The notes below the pieces were generated by a model. That model was not told where the DNA came from. It made no database searches and was given only the letters and a program-made list of their open reading frames with translations. The position numbers were made by a program, and so were the translations under genes. Positions 51,623 to 63,600 of a stretch of 64,000 nucleotides of DNA are shown here, piece after piece (positions within the stretch are counted from its first letter, which is position 1; each line of letters begins with the position of its first letter). The stretch lies in assembly GCF_900115955.1 (NCBI RefSeq), contig NZ_FOYL01000001.1, forward strand, positions 744,001 through 808,000. Reading direction: 5' to 3'. This DNA is from Lentzea waywayandensis (GTDB taxonomy: Bacteria; Actinomycetota; Actinomycetes; Mycobacteriales; Pseudonocardiaceae).

Positions 51623-54600
51623 CTAGTCCATGGCGTCCCCGATCGCCAGACGCAGGAGGGCTTCGCCGTCCATGTCGTCGATCGATTCCGCCTCGGCTGC
51701 TAGCACAACATCTCCGGCGCTGTTGTTTTCCCCACTGTCCTGAGCAAGTTGGAGCACCAGGTCCAGCAGCCCGGCCTGCCGCAGACGGCTGATCGGGATC
51801 GCCGCGAGCACGTCGCGGATCGGCGCGTCGGGGTCGTGGGCGATGCTCGCGGCCTCCCCGAGCAGCTCCGTGCGGATGAACTGGGCCAGCGCGGCGGGGG
51901 TCGGGTAGTCGAACACCAGCGTCGCGGGCAGCGCCACGCCGGTGACCGCCTTGAGCCGGTTGCGCAGATCGACCGCGGTCACCGAGTCGAAGCCGACGTC
52001 GCGGAACGCCCTGGTCGGCCCGAACGCCTCCGCGCCGTCGAAGCCCAGTGTTGCCGCGGCTTCCGTGCGGACGAGGTCGAGCAGTGTGCGTGCGCGTTCC
52101 GCCTCGGGCAACGCCAGGAGCCGTTCCTTGAGCCCTGAGTCCGTCGTTTCGGGCTCTTCCAGGGCTTCCCGGACTGTCGGGATGCCCATCAGCAACGGGC
52201 TCGGCCTCGAGGCCGTGAAGCTCGGCGCGAACTTCTCCCAGTCCATGTTGGTGATCGTCAGCGAGGTGTGGCCGTCCTCGACCGCCTGCTGCAGCGCGGT
52301 GATCGCGAGGTCGGGTTTCATCGTGTGCACGCCGCGTCGGCGCAGCTGTTCGGCGCCTTCCTCGTTCTCCGACGCCATTCCGGAGTCCGCCCAGGCACCC
52401 CACGCGATCGACGTGGCCTTGAGGCCCTGGGAGGCCCGGAAGTGCGCGAGGCCGTCGAGGTAGGCGTTCGAGGCGGCGTACGCGGGTTGCGCGCCACTGC
52501 CCCAGCTCGCCGCACCGGACGAGAACAGGATGAACGCGTCCAGATCACCTGTCAGCTCGTGCAGCAGCCAGGCCGACGTCATCTTGGCCTTGAGCAAGCG
52601 ATCCAGCTGGTCGATGCCCAGCGCGCCGGTGGTGGCGTTGCCTTCGACGATGCCGGCCGCGTGCACCACGGCTCGCAGGTCGGGCACCGTGTCGATCACC
52701 GACTTCAGGCTCTGCCGATCCGACGCGTCGCAGGCCGCGATGGTGACGCGCGCTCCCAACGCTTCCAGCTCTTCACGCAGCTCTGCCGCTCCTGGCGCCT
52801 GATCACCGCGCCGACTGGTGAGCAGCACGTGCTCGGCGCCGCGTCCGGCGACCCAGCGGGCGACGTGACCGCCCAGCGCGCCGGTGCCGCCGGTGATCAG
52901 CACCGTGCCGCGCGGGGTCCATTCCGTGGACTTGGGCGCGCGCTGGGCCGGGACGAGCCTGCGGCCGTGCACACCGGTGTCGCGGACCGCGAGCTGGTCC
53001 TCGCCCCCGCCGTTGGTGATGGCGGCGACCAGGCCCTGTTCGATCTGGCCGTCGATGGTCCCCGGCAGGTCGACCAGGCCACCCCAGTGGCGCGGCAGGT
53101 CGAGCGCCGCGACCCTGCCGAGGCCCCACAACGCCACCTGCTCGGGGTGGTGCACGGGATCGTTCGCGCCGGTCGAGATCGCCTGCTTCGTGACCGCCCA
53201 GAACGGCGCGGTGCTGCCGGCATCGCCGAGTGCCTGCAGGAGCAGGACGTTCAGCGCGAGACCGAGCGGCGTCGCGGTGAACTCCTGATGCGGCGTGTTC
53301 TCCGTGCCGAGCAACGAGATCACGCCGACGGGTTCGATGCCGATCAGTTCGGTGGCGAGCAGCGCGCGTTCGGCGTTGGCGCGGACCGTGATCCGCACGA
53401 GGTCGTTGCCGAACGTCCGCAGCACCGCCTCGGTCCACTCGTCGACGTGCTCGGGAACGGCCGCGAGCCAGGTGCCGTTGATGCCGGTGGCCTGGACGCC
53501 GCGCAGGAGCTGCCACGAGTCGCGATAACGCCAACCGTCCACAGTGGACTGAATCTGCTGCTTCGCGCGCCATTCCCTGAGCGCGGGCAGGACGTTCTCC
53601 GCGTCGACGCCGAGAGCGCCGGTGAGCTCACCGTTCTCGACGAGCTGCCAGAACGCGCTGTCCTCGGCGTTGACGACCTTGGCGCCGGCCTTGGGCCAGA
53701 ACCTGCTGCGGCTGAACGGATACGTCGGCAGGTCGATCCTGCGGCCCTCGCACTTCCACCGCACGTCGAGGCCCGCGACCCACGCCTCCGCGAGCGAGGT
53801 GGTGAACCGGTGGCCGCCTCCCTGGTCGCGGCGCAGCGAACCGACCGTCACGAGTTCCGTGCCGTCCGCCTCGGCCGTGGCCTGCGCGGACATCGTCAGC
53901 ACCGGATGCGGGCTCGCCTCGACGAACACGCGGTAGCCGTCCTCGATCAGCTTCCTGGTGACCGCGACGAACTCGATGGGGCGCCGCGCGTTCTCGTACC
54001 AGTAGCCGGCGTCCAAAGTCGCGGTGTCGACGCGGTCGGCCTTGACCGTCGAGTAGAACGCGATGCCGGTCGAGCGCGGCGTGATCGTGCCGAGAAGGTT
54101 CATCAGCTTCTCGCGCAACGGTTCGACCTGCGGGCCGTGCGACGCGACCGTGGACGCGACCACCCGTGCGCGAATCTCCCTGGCCTGGCACAGTTCCACG
54201 AACTCGGTGAGCTCCCGCAGGGCTCCGGCGACCGTGCAGGCGTTGGGGCTGTTGATGCCCGCGATGGACAGCACCGGCCACTGCTCGATGAGCTTGCGCG
54301 CTTCCTCGACCGGCAACGCGACACTCGCCACCGCGCCGTTTCCGACGAGCTCGTCCGCGAACAGCTGCGACCGCAGGACGACGATCTTGGCCGCTTCGTC
54401 GAGGCTGAGCGCCCCGGCGACGTAGGCGGCGGCGATCTCACCCTGCGAGTGGCCGACGACCGCGGCGGGTTCGACACCGTTCGCCCGCCACGTCTGGGCC
54501 AGCGACACCATGATCGCGAACAACGTCGGTTGCAGCACCTCGATGCGTTCGAGGAGTGCGGCCTCGCCGCGCAGCACGTCGATCACCGACCAGCCGACGA

Positions 54601-57600
54601 GCCTGCCGATCGCCGCGTCGCACTCGTTGATCCAGTGCGCGAACGTCTCGTCCTCGTCCAGCAGGTCGACCGCCATGCCGTGCCACTGGCTGCCCTGGCC
54701 GGGGAAGATGAACACCGGCGCACTCTCCTGCGCGATGCCTTGGACCACTTCGTCCCCGATGAGCACCGCACGGTGGTCGAACACCGACCTGGTCGTCAGC
54801 AACGAGAACGCGAGATCGTGCGCATCGCCCTCCAGTGCGCGCACCTGCTCGATGCGCGCTTTCAACGAGGCCGGCGACTTCGCCGACACGACCAGCGGCA
54901 CCGCGCCGACCTGCTGAACGAACTCCGGCCGACTGGCCTGACCTGGGGCTTCTTCGAGGATCATGTGGGCGTTCGTGCCCGAGATGCCGAACGCGGAGAC
55001 GCCCGCGCGGCGCGGGTGGCCGTTGGTCTCCCAGCCACGGGCCTCAGTGAGCAGCTCGACCGTGCCGTCGGACCAGTCGACGTGCGAGGACGGCGCGGCG
55101 ACGTGCAGCGTCTGCGGCAACAGGTTGTGGCGCAGCGCGAGCACCATCTTGATCACGCCCGCGACGCCCGCCGCCGCCTGCGTGTGGCCGATGTTCGACT
55201 TCACCGAACCCAGCCACAGCGGCGACGACCGGTCCGCGCCGTAGGTGTTGATCAGAGCCTGGGCCTCGATCGGGTCACCCAGGGCCGTACCGGTGCCGTG
55301 CGCCTCGACGACGTCGACATCGCCCACGGACAGACCGGCGTTCGCGAGAGCAGCACGAATCACGCGCTGCTGTGAGGGGCCGTTGGGTGCGGTCAGGCCG
55401 TTGGACGCGCCGTCCTGGTTGACCGCCGAGCCGCGGATCACCGCGAGCACCTGATGCCCGTTGCGCACCGCGTCGGACAGCCGCTCCATCACGACCATGC
55501 CGACACCCTCGGACCAACCGGCGCCGTCGGCGTCGTCGGAGAACGCCTTCGACCTGCCGTTCGCCGCGAGAGCACCCTGCCGGGTCAGCTCGGCGAAGGC
55601 GAACGGCGTGGTCATGATCGTGGCGCCGCCGGACACGGCCAGCGAACACTCACCGCCGCGCAGTGCCTGCACCGCGAGATGCATCGCAACGAGAGAGGCG
55701 GAACATGCCGTGTCGACGGTGACGGCCGGCCCCTCGAAACCGAACGTGTAGGACAGGCGACCCGAGATCACCGACGCCGCGAGACCCGTGGCCGCGTGAC
55801 CCTCGGTGTCCTCGGCCGACGACGTCAGCAGCGTCGCGTAGTCCTGGCCGTTCGTGCCGACGAAGACACCGGTCTGCGACCCCCGCAACGACAGCGGATC
55901 GACGCCGACCCGCTCCAGCGCCTCCCACGTGGTCTCCAGCAGGAACCGCTGCTGCGGATCCATCGCCATCGCCTCACGCGGCGAGATCCCGAAGAACGCC
56001 GGGTCGAAGTCCGCTGTCCCGGCGAGGAAACCGGCCTCGCGCGTCACCGACGTCGACAGCACCGATTCGACGTCCCAGTCGCGGTCGACCGGGAACGCGC
56101 CCATGCCGTCCCGTCCGTCGACCAGCAGCTGCCACAGCTGTTCCGGCGTGGTGACGTCACCGGGGAAGCGGCAGGCCATGCCGACGATCGCGATCGGTTC
56201 GTCGTTACGCGCAACGACGTTCTCCGCCGATTCGGCTTCTCCCCCGCGCAGGTGGTCGGCGAGGCGGCGCGGCGTCGGGTAGTCGTAGACGAGCGACGCG
56301 GGCAACGTCCGCCCGGTCGCCGCCGACAGCTGGTTGCGCAGCTCGACCGCGGTCAGCGAGTCGAACCCGAGGTCGCGGAACTCCTTGTCCACGCCCACCG
56401 CGTGCGGCCCGGCGTAGCCGAGCACCGCCGCGACGGCCGTCCGGACGACCTCCAGCACGTCACCACTGACCTCGATCTTCTTGCGTGCCTTGGGCTTCTT
56501 CTCCGGCAGGATCGCGATGGCGACGGTCGGCGCGTCCTCCGCGACCGCCCGCCACATCGACTCCACGGCCAGGTCAGGCCGCATCGTGATCGCGCTCAGG
56601 TCCGCGCCGACACCGTCCGCCATCCCGGAACCGGCCCACGCGCCCCACGCGATCGACGTCGCCGCGAGGCCCTGCGCGCGCCGGTCCCGCGCGATGGCGT
56701 CGAGCACGGCGTTGGCGGCCGCGTAGTTGGCCTGACCGGGGTTGCCGAGAGCGCCCGCGACCGACGAGAACAGCACGAACGCGTCCAGTTCCCGATCGCG
56801 CGTCAGTTCGTCGAGCACCAGGGCCGAGGCGACCTTCGACCGGAACACGTCCGCGAACCGTTCCGGCGCAAGGCCTTCCAGCACGCCGTCGCTCAGCACG
56901 CCGGCCGTGTGCACGATGGCGTTCGGTGAGTACGTGTTCAGCAGGCCGGCAACGGCCGCACGGTCCGCGACATCGCACGCCACGACTTCCGCGCCCAGTT
57001 CTTCCTGGAGCTGGGCGGCTCCCGGCGCGTCCAGGCCTCGTCGGCTGACCAGCACGATCTTCTCGACGCCGCGCTGCTTGAGGTCACGGGCGACGTGCGT
57101 GCCGAGCGCGCCCGTGCCACCGGTGACGATGACAGTGCCGTGCGGCTCCCACATCGCGTCGGTGGGCTGCGCCGCGTCGTAACGCCTCGCGAACACGCCC
57201 TCGGCCCGGATCTCGATCTCGGTCTCGTCGCCGGCGAGCACCGCTGCCAGCTCGGTGATGTCACCGGTGACGTCGACCAGACCGCCCCACTGCGTCGGCA
57301 GTTCCAGCGCGGCGACCCGCCCGAGGCCCCAGACCGCGCTCTGCGTCGCGCTGGTCGCGGCACCTCGCGTGACTGCCCACACCGGGGCGCTCACACCCTT
57401 GCGCGCCAACGACTGGATCAGCTCCATCGTCGCGATCACGCCGCGCGGCACGCCGTTCTCGTCCGCCTCACCGTCCAACGCGAGCAGCGACACGATCCCG
57501 TCGAACGGCGTGTCCGGCACCTCCTGCACCACGATGCCGTTGACGGCCGCCGCGACCTCGCGGGCGAAGTCGTCCTCGGCGCCGAGCACCAGCCACGTCC

Positions 57601-60600
57601 CGGAGATCGAGCCACGCGCGGTGATCCGCTCCCACGACTCGCGGTGCCGCCAGGAGTCCACAGTGGACTTGGCTCGGTCGACCGGCGCGGCGTCGAGCAC
57701 AGTCGGCCAGTAGCGCTCGTGCTGGAACGCGTACGTCGGCAGGTCGATCCGCCGCGCTCCCGTGCCCTCGAACAGCGCGCTCCAGTTCACGGTCGCGCCG
57801 CTGACGTGCAGGCGGGCGAGCCCGGCGACGAACGCCTGCTCCTCACCGCGATCCCTGCGCAGCAACGGAATGCCGCTGACCATCGCCGACAGCACGCCGT
57901 CCGGCCCGATCTCCAGGAACGTGCTGCCGTCGAGCGCGCGCACCGTGTCGTGGAAGCGCACGGTCTCCCGCACGTGCCGCACCCAGTACTCGGATTGTTG
58001 AACAATCCCACCAGCCAACAACGGGATCGTCGGATTGTTGAACGAAATCCCGGCGATGGCCGCGCGGAAGTCGTCCAGCATGGGCTCCATCAGCGGCGAG
58101 TGGAACGCGTGGCTGACCTGCAACTGCTTGACCTTGCGCGGCCCAGATCCAGACGCGGATCCGGACGTAGGATCGTTGAGTTGTTCAACAATCCTACGTG
58201 CCTCTTGTTCCACACCCGCGATCACCACGGCGTTCGGACCGTTGACCGCGGCGATGGACACGCCCTCGGTGAGGAGCGGGGTGATCTCCTCCTCGCCGGC
58301 CTCGATCGCGAACATCGCGCCACCGGTCGGCAGCGCCTGCATGAGCGAAGCGCGTGCGGAGATCAGCGTGCACGCGTCCTCGAGGCTGAACACGCCGGCG
58401 ACGTGCGCGGCCGCGATCTCGCCGATCGAGTGGCCCGCGAGCCGGTCGGCCTTGATGCCGAACGACTCCGCGAACCGGTACAGCGCCACTTCCAGCGCGA
58501 AGATCGCGGGTTGGGCGTTGCCGGTCTGGTTCAGCGCGTCCGCGTCCTCGCCCCACATGACCGACCGCAGCGCGGGGTCGAGGTGCACGAGCACGGCGTC
58601 GAAGGCGTCCGCGAACACCGGGAACCGCTCGTACAGGTCCCGGCCCATGCCGAGCCGCTGCGACCCCTGCCCCGTGAACAGCAGCGCCAGATCGCGTTCA
58701 CCCGCCTCTCCCCTGGCGATCTCCACGCCGTCCACCAGCACCACCCGGTGCTCGAACGCACTGCGCGACACCGCCAGCGAATAGGCCAGGTCGAGCCGCG
58801 AGGCGTCGACCGAGCCGAGGCCAGCGAGCTGATCGGCCAGCGCCTCCTCGGACCGGCCCGACACGACGAGCGGCACCACCGAGGCGGTCGCCGTGACCTC
58901 GGGAACCGCGGCCGCGAACTCCGGCGCCTCCTCGATGATCACGTGCGCGTTCGTGCCGGAGACACCGAACGACGAGACGCCGGCGCGGCGCGGGTGGCCG
59001 TTCGCGGGCCAGTCCCGGCGCTCGGTGAGCAGTTCGACGTTGCCGGTCTGCCATTCCACGTTGGACGACGGCGCGTCGACGTGCAGCGTCCGCGGCAGCA
59101 CTCCGTTGCGCAGCGCCATGATCATCTTGATCACACCGGCGACACCGCCGGCGGACTGCGGGTGGCCGAGGTTCGACTTGATGGAGCCGAGCAGCAGCGG
59201 GGTCTCCCGGTTCTGCCCGTACGTCGCGAGCACGGCCTGAGCCTCGATCGGGTCACCCAGGGTCGTGCCCGTGCCGTGCGCCTCGACGGCGTCCACTTCG
59301 GACGGTGTCAGCCCGGCGTTCGCCAGCGCCTGTCGGATCACGCGCTGCTGCGACGGGCCGTTCGGCGCGGTCAGGCCGTTCGAGGCGCCGTCCTGGTTGA
59401 CCGCCGAACCGCGCAGCACGGCGAGCACCTCGTGACCGTGGCGGCGAGCGTCCGACAGGCGTTCCAGCAGAACCACACCGGCGCCTTCGGACCAGCCGGT
59501 GCCGTCGGCGGACTCCGCGAACGCCTTGCAGCGACCGTCTGGCGCGAGTCCGCCGGCCGCGGTGAACGCGGAGTAGGCGTTCGGCGTGGTCATCACCGCG
59601 ACGCCACCGGCCAGTGCCAGGTCGCACTCACCGTTGCGCAGGGCCTGTGCGGCCCAGTGCATCGCGACCAGGGACGACGAGCAGGCCGTGTCGATCGTGA
59701 CGGCCGGGCCTTCGAGTCCGAGCAGGTAGGAGATGCGGCCGGACAGCACAGAGGCGGAGAACGCCGTCGTCGCGTACGGGCCGGTCTCCTCCAGCGACCG
59801 GTTGAGCAGCGACTCGTAGTCCTGGCCGGTGGTGCCGACGAACACGCCGGTCAGGCTGCCCTTCAACGACGTCGGGTCGATGCCCGCGCGTTCCAGCGCC
59901 TCCCACGAGGTCTCCAGGAGCAGACGCTGCTGCGGGTCCATCACGACGGCCTCGCGCGGCGAGATGCCGAAGAAGCCCGCGTCGAAGTCGGCGACGGCGT
60001 CGAGGAACCCGCCCTCGAACGTCGAACTGGCGAGCCGTGCCAGGTCCCAGCCGCGATCGGCCGGGAACCGCGAGATCACGTCCCGTCCCTCGAAGACCAG
60101 GTCCCACAACGACTCCGGCGTCGTCACGCCGCCGGGGTACCGGCAGCCGATGCCAACGATCGCGATCGGGTCGTCGGTGGCGATCGTGGCCGCGCGGACC
60201 TCGATCTGTTGTGCGCCGCCGAACAGCTCGTCGCGCAGGTGCTGCGACAGCGTCGTCGCGGTCGGGTAGTCGAAGACGAGCGTCGCGGGCAGTGCGAGTC
60301 CAGTCGCGGTCTTCAACCGGTTGCGCATCTCGACCGCGGTGACCGAGTCGAACCCGAGTTCGCGGAACGCGCGGGCCACCGGAACCTGGTCGCTTTCCTG
60401 GTAGCCCAACGTCTTGGCGGCTTCGGCGCGCACGAGGTCAAGCAGTGCGCGGTCGCGTTCGGCCTCGGTCAACCGGGCGAGGCGCTGCTTGAGCTCCGAC
60501 TCCTCGACGACCTCGTCGGCCAGCGCCGCGCGCACCTCGGCGATGCCGCTGAGCAACGGGCTCGGGCGTTCGGCGGTGAAGCTCGGCGCGAACTTCGCCC

Positions 60601-63600
60601 AGTCGATGTTGGTGACGGTGAGCTGGGTCTGGTCGTCGGCGACGGCCTGGCGCAGCACCTTCATCGCGAGCTCCGGCGGCATCGCGCCAATGCCGATCCG
60701 TTGCAGCGCCTCGTACATGCCGTGATCGGCGGCCATGCCGGCGTCCGCCCACGCGCCCCACGCGATCGACGTCGCCTGCAGACCCTGCGAGCGGCGCAGG
60801 TGAGCGAGGCCGTCCAGGTAGGCGTTGGCCGCGCCATACGCGGGCTGGCCGCCGCTGCCCCAGCTCGCCGCACCCGACGAGAACAGGATGAAACGGGCCT
60901 GTGGCGCGAGTTCGTGCAGTTGACGGGCCGCGGTGATCTTCGTGTCGAGCAGCGCGGTGACGTCCTCGTACCGGATCTCGTCGATCGGGGCGTCGCCGGT
61001 GCCGATGCCCGCCGCGTGCACGACCGTCGTGAGGTCGTCGATGCTCGCGAGCAGGGCTGCCAGGGCGTCCCGGTCCGCCGCGTCGCAGGCCGCGATCGTG
61101 ACGCGGGTGGTCGTTTCGAGCTCCGCCTTGAGTTCTGCCGCGCCGGGCGCGTCCAGGCCGCGGCGGCTGGTGAGCACCAGGTGCTCGGCTCCTGCCTCGG
61201 CCATCCAGCGGGCGACGTGCCCGCCGAGCGCGCCCGTGCCGCCGGTGATCAGCACCGTTCCCGACGCCTGGAAGTCCGGGCTGTGGTGGGCGTTCGCGCG
61301 GACGAGACGGCGGGCGAACACGCCGTTGTCGCGGATCGCGACCTGGTCCTCCGTACCGGTCAACGCGGCCGCGAACCGTTGTGCGGCCTTGTCGTCCAGC
61401 GTCGCGGGCAGGTCGATCAGGCCGCCCCAGCGGCGGGGCAGGTCGAGCGCGGCGACGCGGCCGAGGCCCCAGAGCGCGGTCTGCGCCGGGTCGACCTCCT
61501 CGCCACCGACCGCGACGGCGTTGCGGGTGACGGCCCAGATCGGCGCGCTGACACCGGCTTCCGCCAGTGCCTGTACCAGCGTGATCGTCGCCTGCAGGCC
61601 GGTCATCGCGATGACGCCGTCGATCGTCTCGGGCAGGCGTGCGATGAGGTCCGCGCGGGTGATCTGCTCGTCGACGTCGAGGTGAACGGCGCCGAGCGCG
61701 TCGATCACGTCCTGAGCGGCCGTGCCGGACGTGACGACCAGCCAGGAGCCGGCCGGGGTTCCGCCGACGGTGACCGGGGTCCACTGGTCGCGGTACCGCC
61801 AGGTGTCCATTGTGGATTCGGACTTGCGGCGGTTGCGCCACTGCGCGAGCGTGTCCGCGACGCCCTGTCCGACGCCCATCTCCTCCAGGCCGCCGTTGTC
61901 GACGAGCTCCCAGAACTCGGCGTCGACCGGGTCGGAGGTGTCCTTGACGAGCGGCTCGGGCCAGAACCTCTGGTGGTCGAACGGATACGTCGGCAGTGCG
62001 ATGGCCCGGCCGCCGGGGTACTGCCACCGGACGTCGAGGCCCGCGACCCACGCCTCGGCGAGCGAGGTGGTGAACCGGTGGCTGCCGCCCTGGTCGCGGC
62101 GCAGCGAGCCGATCGCGACGATCTCGGTGCCGATCGCCTCCGCGGTCTGCTGCGCGGGCAGCATCAGCACGGGGTGCGCGCTCGACTCGATCAGCACGCG
62201 GTGGCCGTCCGCGACGAGTTGCTCGACCACCTTCGCGAAGCTGACGGGCTTCCGGGCGTTCTGGAACCAGTACTCGGCGTCGAGGGTCGTGGTGTCGATG
62301 CGCCCGGCCGTGACGGTCGAGTAGAACGGCACGGTTCCGGGCTGCGGCGTGATGTCCGCGAACAGCTCCAGGATCCGGTCGCGGAGGCGGTCGACCTGCG
62401 CGCAGTGCGAGGCGACCGTCGAGCCGATCACGCGGGCGCGGATGTCCTGGGCGACACAGCTTTCCACGAACTTCTCGAGCGCGGGGACGGCACCGGCGAC
62501 CGTGCAGGCGTGCGGGCTGTTGACGCCCGCGATCGCCAGCTCCGGCGGCAACAGCTTCTCGACTTCCGGCGCGGGCAACGCGATGCTCGCGACGGCACCG
62601 TTGCCGACGAGTTCGTCCGCGAACAGCTGCGACCGCTTGACCACGATCTGCGCGGCCTGGTCGAGGGTGAGCGCTCCCGCGATGTAGGCGGCGGCGATCT
62701 CACCCTGCGAGTGGCCGACGACCGCGGCGGGCTCGACGCCGTTCGCGCGCCACGTCTGGGCGAGCGAGATCATGATCGCGAACAGGGCGGGCTGCAGGAC
62801 CTCGATGCGGTCCAGGAGTGCGGCCTCGCCGCGCAGCACGTCGATGACCGACCAGCCGACGTGTCCGGCGATCGCCCGGTCGGCCTCGGCCATCCACCGC
62901 GCGAACGTCTCGTCCTCGTCGAGCAGCGCGACCGCCATGCCGTGCCACTGGCTGCCCTGGCCGGGGAACACGAACACCGGCCCCGGCCCGGCGTCTGCCA
63001 CCGCACCCTCGACGACCTCGTCGCCGACGATCACCGCGCGCTGGTCGAACCTGCTGCGCGCGGCCAGCGAGAACCCGACGTCGACCGGGTCGGCCTCGAC
63101 CGCCCGAATCCGTTCGACCTGCGCCCGCAGCGAACCCGCCGACTTCGCCGAGACGGCGAGCGGTACGGCGCCGCCCTGCTGAGTCGATGCCGGTCGGGCG
63201 GCTGCCTGGGGCGGCGCTTCCAAGATCACGTGGGCGTTCGTGCCGCTGATGCCGAACGACGACACACCGCCGCGACGAGGCCGGTCCACCTCGGGCCAGT
63301 CGCGGGACGAGGTGAGCAGTTCCACGGCGCCCGCGTCCCACTCGATGTGCGACGACGGCGCGGACACGTGCAGCGTCTGCGGCAGCACGCCGTGGCGCAG
63401 CGCCATGATCATCTTGATGACGCCGGCGACACCGGCCGCCGACTGGGTGTGGCCGATGTTCGACTTGATCGAGCCCAGGTAGAGGGGTTCGGCGCGGTCC
63501 TGCCCGTAAACGGCGAGCAGCGCCTGAGCCTCGATCGGGTCGCCCAGGGAGGTGCCCGTGCCGTGCGCTTCGACGGCGTCGACATCTAGCGGGGTCAAGC

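Noticed and set aside
57095..63589. Very long plus-strand open frame (about 2164 codons) opposite the three-module PKS
   Set aside because: It is the antisense shadow of a GC-rich PKS gene. Its product is Arg/Gly/His-rich low-complexity text with no domain, whereas the minus frame has all PKS motifs.
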